Positions 54,000-63,164 of a stretch of DNA of 64,000 nt are shown here, piece by piece. Where the stretch lies: positions 1 through 64,000 of the forward strand of contig NZ_JYJK01000044.1 of the NCBI RefSeq assembly GCF_003263785.1, in the 5' to 3' direction. The stretch comes from Vibrio variabilis (GTDB lineage Bacteria; Pseudomonadota; Gammaproteobacteria; Enterobacterales; Vibrionaceae). Under the pieces are notes generated by a model. It was not told the origin of the DNA. It searched no databases and saw nothing but the letters and a program-made list of their open reading frames with translations. Both the position numbers and the translations under genes were made by a program. Positions within the stretch are counted from its first letter, which is position 1, and every line of letters starts with the position of its first letter.

Positions 54000-54722
54000 T
54001 TATGAGCGAAGCTGGTTCTTTTCTACCTGAGACAACACAACGGTTGCCAACTGTCTAAATTCAACCGCCGCATTGGAGCGCGTCGCAGCAGTCATCACAT
54101 TACCAAGCATGGCAAACGCTTCTTGAATCGCAATGTCATAATAGAGATGTGCCGAAATAAGTCGGGTACCGAGCGCCTCTTCCAGCACCAAGGTCATATC
54201 TCGCAGCAAAGCAATATCATGACGGCACTGGTTAAGAACAAACAAGATATTGCTATCGGGAGGGCTCAGTGCCATTTGACGACTTAATAAGGTCACGCAC
54301 ATCGGGGTCGGATTGACGACCCGCAATGTGAGTAATGAGCATGTTAGGCTTAACGACAACTCAATATCATGCGGCGCAGAGATAATGATGATTTCAAATT
54401 TATCTCGTGCAGCCGTTAGCATTTCATCTAAATAGCGGGCGTATTCACTCGAGGTCAGCAAAGAACCGCCGTGAGGCAGGAAGTAACTACCAATCGGATC
54501 TCGCAGCAACGCTTGCTTCCAGCTTTGATCGCTAGATACCGCGTCTGTCCACCCAGAAGCTTTATCGGTTGGATGGCCAAACCAGGGACCGACAAGGTTC
54601 TTAGGGTCTAGGTCAACCAAAAGTACTTTATGTCCAAGTACGGTGTAGGCAGCCGCAAGGTTCGCGGCGACAGTACTTGCCCCCACTCCCGCATGGATAC
54701 CTGTTACCAACAATATGGACAT
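54000..54722 (-). CDS. bcsQ: BcsQ, MinD/ParA-like ATPase for cellulose synthesis localisation
   Basis: BcsQ (YhjQ) is an inner-membrane-associated MinD-like ATPase that places the cellulose complex, and in E. coli it forms a complex with BcsR and BcsE. The 240-residue protein begins MSILLVTGIHAGVGASTVAANLAAAY. The deviant Walker A reads GIHAGVGAST, without the lysine at the usual GKT position, similar in style to E. coli BcsQ. Later VLLVDLDPKN and a ParA-like core are clear. GAGGA overlaps the bcsR stop upstream. It is followed immediately by bcsA. Confidence 0.92.
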   Translation of the reverse strand: MSILLVTGIHAGVGASTVAANLAAAYTVLGHKVLLVDLDPKNLVGPWFGHPTDKASGWTDAVSSDQSWKQALLRDPIGSYFLPHGGSLLTSSEYARYLDEMLTAARDKFEIIIISAPHDIELSLSLTCSLLTLRVVNPTPMCVTLLSRQMALSPPDSNILFVLNQCRHDIALLRDMTLVLEEALGTRLISAHLYYDIAIQEAFAMLGNVMTAATRSNAAVEFRQLATVVLSQVEKNQLRS

Positions 54723-54729
54723 GACAAAC

Positions 54730-54951
54730 TTATTCCTCTTTTAACGATGCCAGAGATGGCTCCGTCTGACTATTAAGCGTAGCAAATGCCGATTCTGGCG
54801 ACTCACTCTGCTCTGTGTTTTCTGATTGCAAAAAATTCCATTTACTTTGCGATAACTTTATTTCGTTACTGCGTTCCAGATTCTGATACCCAGAAGTTGG
54901 AATGCCGTACGATTTATAAATTTGTTCGACATCGGTGGTATGGTTTTGCAT
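54730..54951 (-). CDS. bcsR: BcsR-like small cellulose biosynthesis protein
   Basis: A 73-residue protein in the bcsR position. Residues 7-42 fit the BcsR pattern of E. coli YhjR: an acidic residue before a hydrophobic helix (DVEQIYKSYGIP), a short turn with Tyr, and a KW-L end (SKWNFL aligned to RWPLL). The remaining third is Ser/Glu/Gln rich and has no counterpart in the 62-residue E. coli protein. BcsR binds BcsQ and supports the BcsA/B complex. First gene of bcsRQABZC. Identity is inferred from pattern and position, and BcsP is an alternative name for related proteins. Confidence 0.65.
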   Translation of the reverse strand: MQNHTTDVEQIYKSYGIPTSGYQNLERSNEIKLSQSKWNFLQSENTEQSESPESAFATLNSQTEPSLASLKEE

Positions 54952-55051
54952 TACCTTCTACTACTCAGCTTAAGATAAGTTTGTTCTAAATTTGTACGCA
55001 TAGTACACTAAGCCCCAACTAATATCACTATTACTTATGGTAATTAGGCTA
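54952..55051. promoter_or_regulatory. Divergent bcsR-bcsE promoter region
   Basis: Only about 100 AT-rich bases separate bcsR and bcsE, so both operons must be driven from here. No clear palindrome for a known c-di-GMP-responsive regulator (for example a VpsT or CsgD box) is visible to me. Confidence 0.5.
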
Positions 55052-56467
55052 ATGATTCAGCAAATCATACGCATTAACTCTTGGCAGGCTTTGGAAAATC
55101 TGCTAACTCACCACGAAAAAGCCCCACTTTTCGAGACTAAAGCTGACCTATTTACCTCCCCATCTGGTAAGGATTTTCTTACACGAACCGACAAGCTCAG
55201 TGCTAAATCTACCGAACTTATCAATCATAGTTTCTCGCGGATATTCCTCTCAAACCCTGCGCTATCAATGGCTGAGTTCTTGGATGATTTATCAAGATTG
55301 CCTATTAATAAAAATGTTCATATCTGTATATTGCTCGACTTGGAGCAGAGTTCAAAACTAGATGTTAATTTTGCGATCGAACAAACAACAATTGATTTTA
55401 TAAATATTACAATTTTGTTACTAGATATTAATAATTCGATTAATCCTGAGGAATATAAACAATCTTTACGGGGGAAAAGGATATTTCTTGGTGAATTGAA
55501 ACAGCATAATCAACAAACTTTTATCAAGGCTATCCATTATCAAGACGGTGACACTCAATTAGCCAATAAGCTGTTTTTATTGTCAGATGATTCGGGCAAT
55601 CAAGTTAATAGACAGATTTTGCCCGTATTGGTTTCTTCTCAAGCGGCAGGCCGTGACTTCGTCCATGAACATGGATTTCAGTTTTTTGAGCAATTTAACT
55701 TCCCTAATTCGGTGCTCGAAACCAGCGTCGCAACTGTCGTTGTGCTCCCTTGTGGCGGTTTTGATGACATCAAGCGTGTCGCTAAAACCATTCTCCAAAA
55801 CAAGAAGCGTTATGGGGACAGTGTGCATTTTGTCATTAAAGAGCTCACCCCTTGTATTCGCTACAATGACTTCCACATGCTCATCACAGCAGGCGCTCAA
55901 AGCATTGTCGATCACACAAAAAGCGATGCCGTGCTTTACGACCAAATACGCTTGGCGTCGATGACGAAAATGGAAGCAAATTACCTATCCGAAACCTCGC
56001 TGTTTAAACAGTTTGAAAGCCCTGTCGATGAAAGTGGCTTTGTCAGCTTCGACACATTTAAATCGCTAACGCTAAATGCCATCGAGGTTTGTCGTAACAC
56101 ACAAATTGAGTATGCGTTGGTCGAGTTAACCCCTTTCTCTTCAGTACCACTTAGTGAGGCAATGTCCTATAGTCAAATGAAGCGCCGAGGGGATATTGCC
56201 TGTCAAATTGATGGCCGAATTTTGATCTTTTTTAGCTCATTAAGACGTTATGAGATTCACCAGGCGTTATTAAATGTGTTTGCGGTGGCGCCGAATGAAC
56301 TGTTTATTGAACAGTCACAATACACCGATGCTGATGAGATCGTAACGCGACTTTACAACATACAAGGTATTGATTACCAAGAAAAACCAAGCATCACCGA
56401 AGCGGAGCCTGACAAGGCGACACCAGCCAGCCGCTTTGCTTCTCGTGTAGATTGGGATCAACTATGA
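55052..56467 (+). CDS. bcsE: BcsE, c-di-GMP-binding GIL-domain cellulose regulator
   Basis: BcsE binds c-di-GMP and recruits BcsF and BcsG to the synthase in enterobacteria. This 471-residue homologue keeps both ligand motifs: RxxD in PCIRYNDFH (about residue 280) and the GIL-domain RxGD in MKRRGDIACQ (about 385). The N-terminal part is degenerate ATPase-like and AT-rich. I chose ATG 55052 (MIQQIIRINSWQ) with a weak AGG upstream; ATG 55037 is an alternative. The TGA overlaps the bcsF ATG, so bcsEFG is one operon. Confidence 0.9.
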   Translation: MIQQIIRINSWQALENLLTHHEKAPLFETKADLFTSPSGKDFLTRTDKLSAKSTELINHSFSRIFLSNPALSMAEFLDDLSRLPINKNVHICILLDLEQSSKLDVNFAIEQTTIDFINITILLLDINNSINPEEYKQSLRGKRIFLGELKQHNQQTFIKAIHYQDGDTQLANKLFLLSDDSGNQVNRQILPVLVSSQAAGRDFVHEHGFQFFEQFNFPNSVLETSVATVVVLPCGGFDDIKRVAKTILQNKKRYGDSVHFVIKELTPCIRYNDFHMLITAGAQSIVDHTKSDAVLYDQIRLASMTKMEANYLSETSLFKQFESPVDESGFVSFDTFKSLTLNAIEVCRNTQIEYALVELTPFSSVPLSEAMSYSQMKRRGDIACQIDGRILIFFSSLRRYEIHQALLNVFAVAPNELFIEQSQYTDADEIVTRLYNIQGIDYQEKPSITEAEPDKATPASRFASRVDWDQL

Positions 56468-56616
56468 ATATTGAAGACTTTTTAACGGTCGCAGGCGTAT
56501 TTACCGCTGTTGGCCTGGCTCTCGGTATCGTCGCACCAAGTATCGTGCGCCTATTATCAAGGCTAATTACAAAACTCAAAAAACGTCCTAAGCATTTACG
56601 AGAAACCAAGTTTTAA
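56464..56616 (+). CDS. bcsF: BcsF, small membrane-anchored cellulose protein
   Basis: A 50-residue protein in the position of BcsF. It starts MNIEDFLTVAGVFTAVG, has one membrane helix (about 8-32) and a strongly basic cytoplasmic tail (KLKKRPKHLRETK), as in the 63-residue E. coli BcsF, which links BcsE to BcsG. ATG 56464 overlaps the bcsE TGA and the stop lies 2 bases before bcsG ATG 56619. The assignment rests on position and topology. Confidence 0.8.
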   Translation: MNIEDFLTVAGVFTAVGLALGIVAPSIVRLLSRLITKLKKRPKHLRETKF

Positions 56617-56618
56617 TC

Positions 56619-58249
56619 ATGGATAGAACCAAACCCTCAGCTCACATTTCACTCGGTTGGTGGACACTCTACTTTGCCCTGAAATTGGCGCTATACGCCA
56701 GCGATACTCTGAGCTTTTCACCGCTCTACAATTTCAGTTTACTCTGCTTTGTCGTGATCCCACTGCGCAGTCGCTGGCTCAACATTATTAGACATATCAT
56801 TGCGATAGGTCTGGCGCTGCTACTGCTACACCATGATTCCTATTTGCCACCATTGGAGCGGCTATTTAGCCAGTGGGATTTAGTGAGCCAATTCGACACC
56901 GTTTATCTGCTGGCACTGGCTAAGGATTTTATTTCCCTAGACTTCCTATTACTCGGCTTTGTACTCATTGTTGGCTATCTCTATTTGAGCCAGATCCTAC
57001 GTTTATCCGCATTCGTCGTCGTAGGTATGGTGATTGCGTCAATTCCCAGCTCATTTTGGCAGATGTCATTAACCACCAGCCAAGCAGTAGAAACGACCGC
57101 CAATAACGTAGGCAATAATACAGCAACCACAACGGCGCCGACTCAAGTTGCCGTGGATACGTCATCAGAAGGTCTCACCACCTATGTAGGACAATTCTTT
57201 CGCGATCAAGCTTCTAAAACATCGAGTTTGTCGAACATAGACGCGTTAGCAACGCAGCCTAACTTTGACATCCTGTTTCTGAGTGTCTGTTCATTGGCTT
57301 GGGATGACTTGGAGTATTCCGGCAACATTGATCACCCGATCTTCAAAGAATTCGATATCCTGTTCAAGCACTTTAACTCAGCCACATCATACAGCGGACC
57401 TGCGGTACTGCGTATTTTGCGAGCCAACTGTGGTCAGCAGTCTCACGCCGACTTATTTAATGATAACTTGACTGCGCAATGTTCTTTGTTTGATCAGCTT
57501 GCACGCCTTGGCTATGAGAAAGAAGTGTTTATGAACCATGACGGTAAATTCGATGGTTTCAACAAACACATTGCCAATAACATCGGCAACTTTTCACCAG
57601 CCGTCGACATTGAGGCGCTGACACCGTCGCAATATGCGTTCGATGGCACTCGAATTTACAGTGATGGGCAAATCCTCTCTCAGTGGGAGCAAATCAACCA
57701 TACCAAGCCTACGGTCAGTCTCTATAACACCATTAGTATTCATGATGGCAACCGAGTCGTGGGTCAATCTGGTTCACGTTTAGTGACCTACAAACGCCAA
57801 CAAAAGATCTTGCTGGATGAGCTGTATGCCTTCTTCCAAACGTTAGAGGCGAGTAAACGCAATGTCGTTGTCGTGCTACTTCCCGAGCACGGTGCTGCGG
57901 TGCGAGGCGATCGCATGCAGATCTCTGGGATGCGTGAGATACCAACCAAAGCCATCACTAATGTGCCGGTTGGTGTAAAGTTCTTTGGTGACGTAGCGAT
58001 TGAAAACCGCAGTCAAATCGATGTTGAGCAGCCAGTCAGCTTCTTAGCGTTAAGCGATCTGCTCGCCAATATCTTAAGCAGCAATATGTATGAGGGTAAA
58101 GCAACGTCTCTGACATCTCTGACCCAGGCTTACCGACGACGCCGGTTATCTCGCAGAACTCAGGGACAACAATGCTCGAAGTGAATGATACACAGTTCTA
58201 CAGCTTCGATGATCAGTCTTGGACTGAGTATCGACCGCGTATCAACTAG
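56619..58249 (+). CDS. bcsG: BcsG, cellulose phosphoethanolamine transferase (frameshifted near the C-terminus in this sequence)
   Basis: BcsG adds phosphoethanolamine from phosphatidylethanolamine to cellulose at the inner membrane. Several N-terminal helices (about residues 15-150) precede a periplasmic alkaline-phosphatase-like domain with LFLSVCSLAWDD (zinc-site Cys), ATSYSGPAVLRI (nucleophile Ser) and LLPEHGAAVRGDR (Glu/His ligands). The first frame ends at 58184; one added base at about 58130 gives LTQALPTTPVISQ and a TAG at 58247. The repaired length is 543, against 559 in E. coli. Third gene of bcsEFG, with a terminator after it. Confidence 0.93.
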
Positions 58250-58267
58250 TCGCTCATAAGTTGATTG

Positions 58268-58303
58268 ATAAAAAATAAGCGCCAAAAAGGCGCTTATTTT
58301 TTG
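58268..58303. terminator. Bidirectional terminator between bcsG and csrD
   Basis: AATAAGCGCC (58275-58284) pairs with GGCGCTTATT (58289-58298), with A's before and T's after. It lies between converging genes. Confidence 0.9.
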
Positions 58304-58311
58304 ACCAGGCG

Positions 58312-60301
58312 TTAGGTTCGCTTCCAGCGGTTACGACGCCTGGTTTAATCGATGTAGTTTTGGCCTGCGCCTCTGGCAACAACTGCGTCTCAGCAGCAAA
58401 GTAGCGCCCTTGACCGCCTTTGACACCGAGATCGATTAACGTATGCCACTCTTTCTTGGTTTCAACACCAACGGCTATCACTTGGGTAGGTGCATCACCG
58501 CACGCCCCCACCATGCTGCGAACAAACAATTGGTTCTCGTCACGCTGATCGATACGCTTGACCAAGCTGCGATGCAGCTTTAGATAATCCACTTTCAAAT
58601 CTTTAATGTAGTGAGTACTGACGATCGAGCGCCCCGCCTGACCAACGATGACGGTGCATCCCAAACCAGACAACATTTTCACTACCGGACGGATGTAGTC
58701 CAAATGCTGTACTAAGCGCGCCTCAGAAAACTCAAAGCTAAGCTGGCTACGAACACTAACTGGCAGTTGCAATAACTCGTCCCTGAACCACTTGAAGTAG
58801 CTTTTGTTTGCAAACGGCACCACATAGACATTAATCGACACCGGCAGAGTGATTTTACCCTGTTTAATGCTTCTGAATACCTTACCTAACACAGCGCGAT
58901 CAAAATTAGACTCATAGCCCACCTGTAATAAAGCGGAGTGGAAGCGAGACGCTTTAACAGTGCCTCGCTCTGGGTCATCGATGCGTGCAAACAATTCTTT
59001 GTGCAGCGGTGCCAGCTCTTTGCCCTTTTCATACAAGTAACAGGGCTGAGCATAAATCAGCAGATTTTCAGGCAGCAGTGCACGGTCAAATAGCGTGCGC
59101 CAGCGGACACTGCCACGCTCGTCAAACTTCTGAACTTGTTTCTGGAAACGGCTCCAGTTGTTCACTTTTTGCAGCTGCGCACTCTTAAGCGCGGTTTCCG
59201 CCTCTTCCATAATGCGGCCACGACGCTCACCTTCAGAGTACATACTCACGCCAATATGGCACCAGTTATCTTCATCCAAAGGAACCGGCGGCGGCGCTTT
59301 CTCCATTTGACGGATGCACTGACTAGCCAAGGCGGCGACGTCTTTGGCGCTTTGATGTGGAATCAATATGGCGAAGTCTGCATCGTAATAGCGAGAGAAA
59401 ATCGCATCTGGGTATTTTTGTACCGCTTGAGAGAGCACTTCCCCAATTTCAATGAGAAAGTCGTCTGCCTCAGCTTTTCCAAGCTTCTCTTGTGCTTGCT
59501 CCCAATCCTCGACGCGGAACAAGATCACGCCACCTTGCGCACCGCTCTCTTGCAAAGCGGACTCTAGCTTACTATCGAACAGAATTCGGTTCGCACTGCC
59601 TGTAAGAGGATCTAAGAACGTCTGGGTACGGATAAAGGTGTCGAAGCGGCTGCGCTCTTGACGTGCATCTTGCAGCTCTTCAATCAGAATATCTAGCGCT
59701 TCACTGGCGGTGTATGGCCATTCACGCTCATCGCCTTTCGCGTATTGTTCAACTCGGCCGCCGAGGATCATCCTCCTCGCTCTTCCAAAAGTTCTGAGCC
59801 AACGAGTTGCTTGCGAAGCCATTTCACCCCTTGCATTAAACAAAATACGATAAGGCCAAACGCAAGTGTTACCGACCACATCGCTTCAAGAGAGTAGCGC
59901 ACATCGAGATAAGGCGGCAATGCAACAAACTCGACACGATAGCCTTCGTTTCGTTCTAGGTCGAAGCTTTGCTGGTAAACTATGCTTCTGTCGAGCATTG
60001 GCGAGGTATTTTTATAACGGTACACCACGCCAGCAGAAGACGTCAGCTGCATTTCAATGATATTGCTCGCTTGCAGCATTTTGGGCATCCAGCGTTGCAT
60101 CATGTAAGCAGCATCGGGATCCTCAAGCTCTTTATCGATAACTTTCACGATCCCAGCAAGATGGTGATTGAGATATTCTTGTCCCATTCGCTTGATGGAC
60201 AAGGTACCACCCACGAATAGAATAAAAACCGCACTCATTACAATGACTGTAACAAAAGCGACTAAGCGCGTGCTCAGTTTTAGAGTGGGGGTTTGCCTCA
60301 T
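58312..60301 (-). CDS. csrD: Degenerate GGDEF-EAL RNA-turnover regulator CsrD (MshH) (two frameshifts in this sequence)
   Basis: CsrD directs RNase E decay of CsrB/CsrC-type sRNAs and so tunes CsrA; vibrios call this gene mshH because it borders the MSHA locus. Two N-terminal helices enclose a periplasmic loop (about residues 16-150), followed by a HAMP-like linker, a degenerate GGDEF domain reading SRYYDADF, and a degenerate EAL domain reading HKELF. One added base near 59771-59776 joins the halves. A second at the GG near 58339 gives a basic end (RRNRWKRT) and a TAA at 58312; without it the frame runs through the terminator. The repaired length is 663. Confidence 0.87.
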
Positions 60302-60443
60302 AATTTGCCAAAGTCCTTTTTGAACGAAATGTCGCTATCGCCTGTCAATTATCAAGAGTAAAACAGCCAGGCAGCTGATTGTTTGTTATATCAAATTTAG
60401 CCAAAACCGTTAAGTCACCAGCCATGGCAGGGTTCTAAGAAAC

Positions 60444-60468
60444 AAAAAAACCGCGACGAATGTCGCGG
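60444..60468 (-). terminator. Terminator downstream of ssb
   Basis: CCGCGAC (60451-60457) and GTCGCGG (60462-60468) pair around GAAT, with seven A's to the left (60444-60450) giving a T-run on the minus strand after ssb. Confidence 0.9.
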
Positions 60469-60521
60469 CCTTCCAGCATCTGTACTGTGAATAGGCTTCA
60501 CTGCGCACAAAGGTAATCGAT

Positions 60522-61057
60522 TTAGAACGGAATGTCGTCGTCGAAGTCCATTGGTGGCTCATTGTATTGTGGCTGCTGTTGCGCAGGCTTTTGTTGAGCT
60601 GGCTGTTGAACAGGTTGTTGTGGCTGACCCCAACCTTGCTGTTGTGGTGCTTGCTGCTGCATGCCACCTTGGTTCATGCCACCCTGCATAGCGCGCCACC
60701 GCCTTGACGGCCACCTAACATTTGCATCACACCGTTGAAGCCTTGAACTACAACTTCCGTTGTGTAGCGGTCTTGACCATTTTGATCTTGCCATTTACGT
60801 GTCTGTAGTTGACCTTCAATGTAAACCTGAGAGCCCTTTCTTAGGTACTCACCGGCTACTTCCGCTAGCTTGCCGAATAATGCAACACGGTGCCACTCAG
60901 TTTTCTCGCGCTGTTCACCAGTCGCTTTGTCACGCCACGATTCCGAGGTCGCGATTGTAATGTTCGCCACGGCACTGCCGTTTGGCATGTAACGAATTTC
61001 TGGGTCGTTACCTAAGTTACCCACTAGAATGACTTTGTTTACTCCACGGCTTGCCAT
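60522..61057 (-). CDS. ssb: Single-stranded DNA-binding protein (frameshifted in this sequence)
   Basis: SSB coats single-stranded DNA in replication, repair and transformation. ATG 61057 ([22 protein letters not shown]) follows a GGAG site. The OB fold includes [21 protein letters not shown] and [10 protein letters not shown]. The frame breaks in the glycine-rich segment near 60690; one base restores a Gln/Pro-rich linker and the conserved acidic tip DDDIPF, giving 178 residues. ssb is essential, so this is most likely a sequence error. It is followed by a terminator and csrD. Confidence 0.95.
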
Positions 61058-61342
61058 GTTTTGCTCCGTAACCACAGTGTGTTTTAAAATAGCCCAGTAG
61101 GATACCATGAACCCACAAGACAGCAACAGCGCTTATGTGAACTATCCTACAATCCCAGCTCGGCATTTGAATATAAGTCTAGCGCCGAAATTTCAACCCA
61201 TCTAGGCACACGCCCACCTAATACACATATCAATTACTTAAAATAGTTTAAGTCTCTCTCATTTCGTGTTGCCGACACTAGCCGCTCACCTATATATACA
61301 CCAACATGCACATTAATTCAGCGGCAAAAATTATTAGTGACG
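61058..61342. promoter_or_regulatory. Divergent ssb-qstR intergenic region
   Basis: About 285 bases without a gene. It should contain the ssb and qstR promoters. I found no clear LexA box on the ssb side and no CRP/TfoY-type site that I would defend. Confidence 0.4.
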
Positions 61343-61993
61343 ATGAGAAAAAACAGTTACAAACGCACCATACAACACGTCAGCCTCGGTCAAGATCTTG
61401 AAGTTACCGGACGAATTGAGGCGCTCTCCAATCTTTGCATTAATCCTATCGAGACCATTGAACCCAAAGATCTGCTGAACGCCACAACAGGGCCGAGAAA
61501 TCGGATTTTACTGTTTGACTACGAAGAGTCGCTCGATCTGTTTAAGCAAGTACTGAATCTGCCCCTTGCCAGCAAAAACTTTGAGACCATTCTTATCAAT
61601 GTACCGCACCGCTTAACCACTGAAGAAATTCTCAAGTATGGTCATTTAAAAGGGCTGTTCTACAGTCATGAAGATGGCAATAAGATTACTTTCGGCTTTG
61701 GTGAAATCATTAATGGTAAAAACTGGCTGCCAAGAGATGTCGCCAGTCAACTACTTCACCATTATCGATATGTCGTTTCCGCGAACACATGCACGGCAGT
61801 GGTCGATTTAACCTCTCGTGAAATAGAGATTCTGCGCTGTTTGCAGTCAGGCGCCAGTAATTTGGAAATCTCTGAGGATCTCTTCATCACTGAATCAACC
61901 GTCAAATCACATTTGTATCAGATATTTCGCAAGCTATCGGTAAAAAATCGATTGCAGGCTATCGCTTGGGCCAATCAGCACCTTTTATCTTGA
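61343..61993 (+). CDS. qstR: LuxR-type transcription factor, QstR-like
   Basis: A 216-residue regulator with an N-terminal degenerate receiver-like domain and a C-terminal LuxR helix-turn-helix (TSREIEILRCLQSGASNLEISEDLFITESTVKSHLYQIFRKLSVKNRLQA). It belongs to the VpsT/CsgD group. Position between ssb and galU matches V. cholerae QstR, which links quorum sensing and TfoX to competence and type VI secretion genes. The VpsT c-di-GMP motif W[FLM][TS]R appears as WLPR, so binding may be lost. I chose ATG 61343; GTG 61337 would add two residues. Name based on synteny and domain pattern. Confidence 0.78.
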   Translation: MRKNSYKRTIQHVSLGQDLEVTGRIEALSNLCINPIETIEPKDLLNATTGPRNRILLFDYEESLDLFKQVLNLPLASKNFETILINVPHRLTTEEILKYGHLKGLFYSHEDGNKITFGFGEIINGKNWLPRDVASQLLHHYRYVVSANTCTAVVDLTSREIEILRCLQSGASNLEISEDLFITESTVKSHLYQIFRKLSVKNRLQAIAWANQHLLS

Positions 61994-62141
61994 CTGCTTT
62001 TTTGCACTCGATCTCTTTGTCTGCATGTGAACCGAACTTCACAACATTTCTACTGTCATAAGCGCTCGTTAGTCTGTAGACTTAATCCCATTCGCCACAG
62101 TTGGCAATGAATTGAAACATATAAAGATAAAGGGTCTTATC

Positions 62142-63011
62142 ATGATTAAGAAGTGCCTATTCCCGGCGGCGGGTTACGGAACTCGTTTTCTTCCAGCAAC
62201 AAAGTCGATGCCAAAAGAGATGATGCCAGTGGTGAACAAACCACTGATTGAGTACGGTGTGGAAGAAGCGATTCAAGCGGGTATGGACGGCATGTGCATC
62301 GTAACGGGTCGTGGCAAGCATTCCATCATGGATCACTTCGACAAAAACTACGAACTCGAGCACCAAATCAGCGGTACCAACAAAGAAGAGCTACTGGTCG
62401 ATATTCGCGATATCATCGACTCTGCACAGTTTACCTATATTCGCCAGCGCGAGATGAAAGGTCTTGGCCACGCGATCCTGACGGGTCGTGAACTCGTTGG
62501 TGACGAACCTTTTGCTGTTGTCCTAGCCGATGACCTTTGCGTCAACGAAGAGCAAGGCGTACTAGCGCAAATGGTCGCGCTATACAAACAGTTCCGCTGC
62601 TCAATCGTGGCTGTACAAGAAGTGCCAGAAGATGAAACCCACAAATACGGCGTGATCTCTGGCGAGATGATCAAAGACGACCTGTTCCGTGTTGATGACA
62701 TGGTAGAAAAGCCAGAGCAAGGCACGGCACCAAGCAACCTTGCTATCATTGGTCGTTATATCCTGACTCCAGATATCTTCGAGCTCATCGAGCAGACTGA
62801 GCCAGGTAAAGGTGGCGAAATCCAAATTACTGACGCCCTTCTCAAGCAAGCGAAAGCAGGCTGCGTATTGGCATACAAATTCAAGGGCAAACGTTTTGAT
62901 TGTGGTAGTGTTGAAGGCTATATCGAAGCGACAAACTATTGCTTTGAAAACCTATATCTAAAGGATGAGAAAGCGGCTGAGCTTGGTAAACACGCAACCA
63001 AAAAAGCATAA
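62142..63011 (+). CDS. galU: UTP-glucose-1-phosphate uridylyltransferase
   Basis: GalU makes UDP-glucose from UTP and glucose-1-phosphate. UDP-glucose is also the substrate of the cellulose synthase 8 kb away. The 289-residue protein starts MIKKCLFPAAGYGTRFLPATKSMPKEMMPV, the nucleotide-binding signature, and has VLADDLCV and EKPEQGTAPSNLAIIGRY. ATG 62142 follows AAAGGG; ATG 62112 upstream is in frame but lacks a site. A strong terminator follows. Confidence 0.97.
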   Translation: MIKKCLFPAAGYGTRFLPATKSMPKEMMPVVNKPLIEYGVEEAIQAGMDGMCIVTGRGKHSIMDHFDKNYELEHQISGTNKEELLVDIRDIIDSAQFTYIRQREMKGLGHAILTGRELVGDEPFAVVLADDLCVNEEQGVLAQMVALYKQFRCSIVAVQEVPEDETHKYGVISGEMIKDDLFRVDDMVEKPEQGTAPSNLAIIGRYILTPDIFELIEQTEPGKGGEIQITDALLKQAKAGCVLAYKFKGKRFDCGSVEGYIEATNYCFENLYLKDEKAAELGKHATKKA

Positions 63012-63040
63012 GCGAGCTTCAAGTCTGTAATCATTCAATC

Positions 63041-63075
63041 AAGCGCGACGTAACTTCACTACGTCGCGCTTTTTG
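63041..63075 (+). terminator. Terminator after galU
   Basis: AAGCGCGACGTA (63041-63052) and TACGTCGCGCTT (63060-63071) form a perfect 12-bp stem followed by a T-run. Confidence 0.93.
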
Positions 63076-63080
63076 TTTTG

Positions 63081-63100
63081 ACCTGTTTTTTTATCCAGTA
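63081..63100. promoter_or_regulatory. Probable LexA (SOS) box upstream of uvrA
   Basis: The 20 bases read ACCTGT, a T-rich core, then CCAGTA. They match the consensus CTGT-N8-ACAG with one mismatch (CCAG). Position 65-85 bases before the uvrA ATG fits SOS control. Confidence 0.7.
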
Positions 63101-63164
63101 TTTCTTTGCACAAACTTCACACTATGTAATACTTGTCACACTACGTTTTACATGAGTGGCAATA

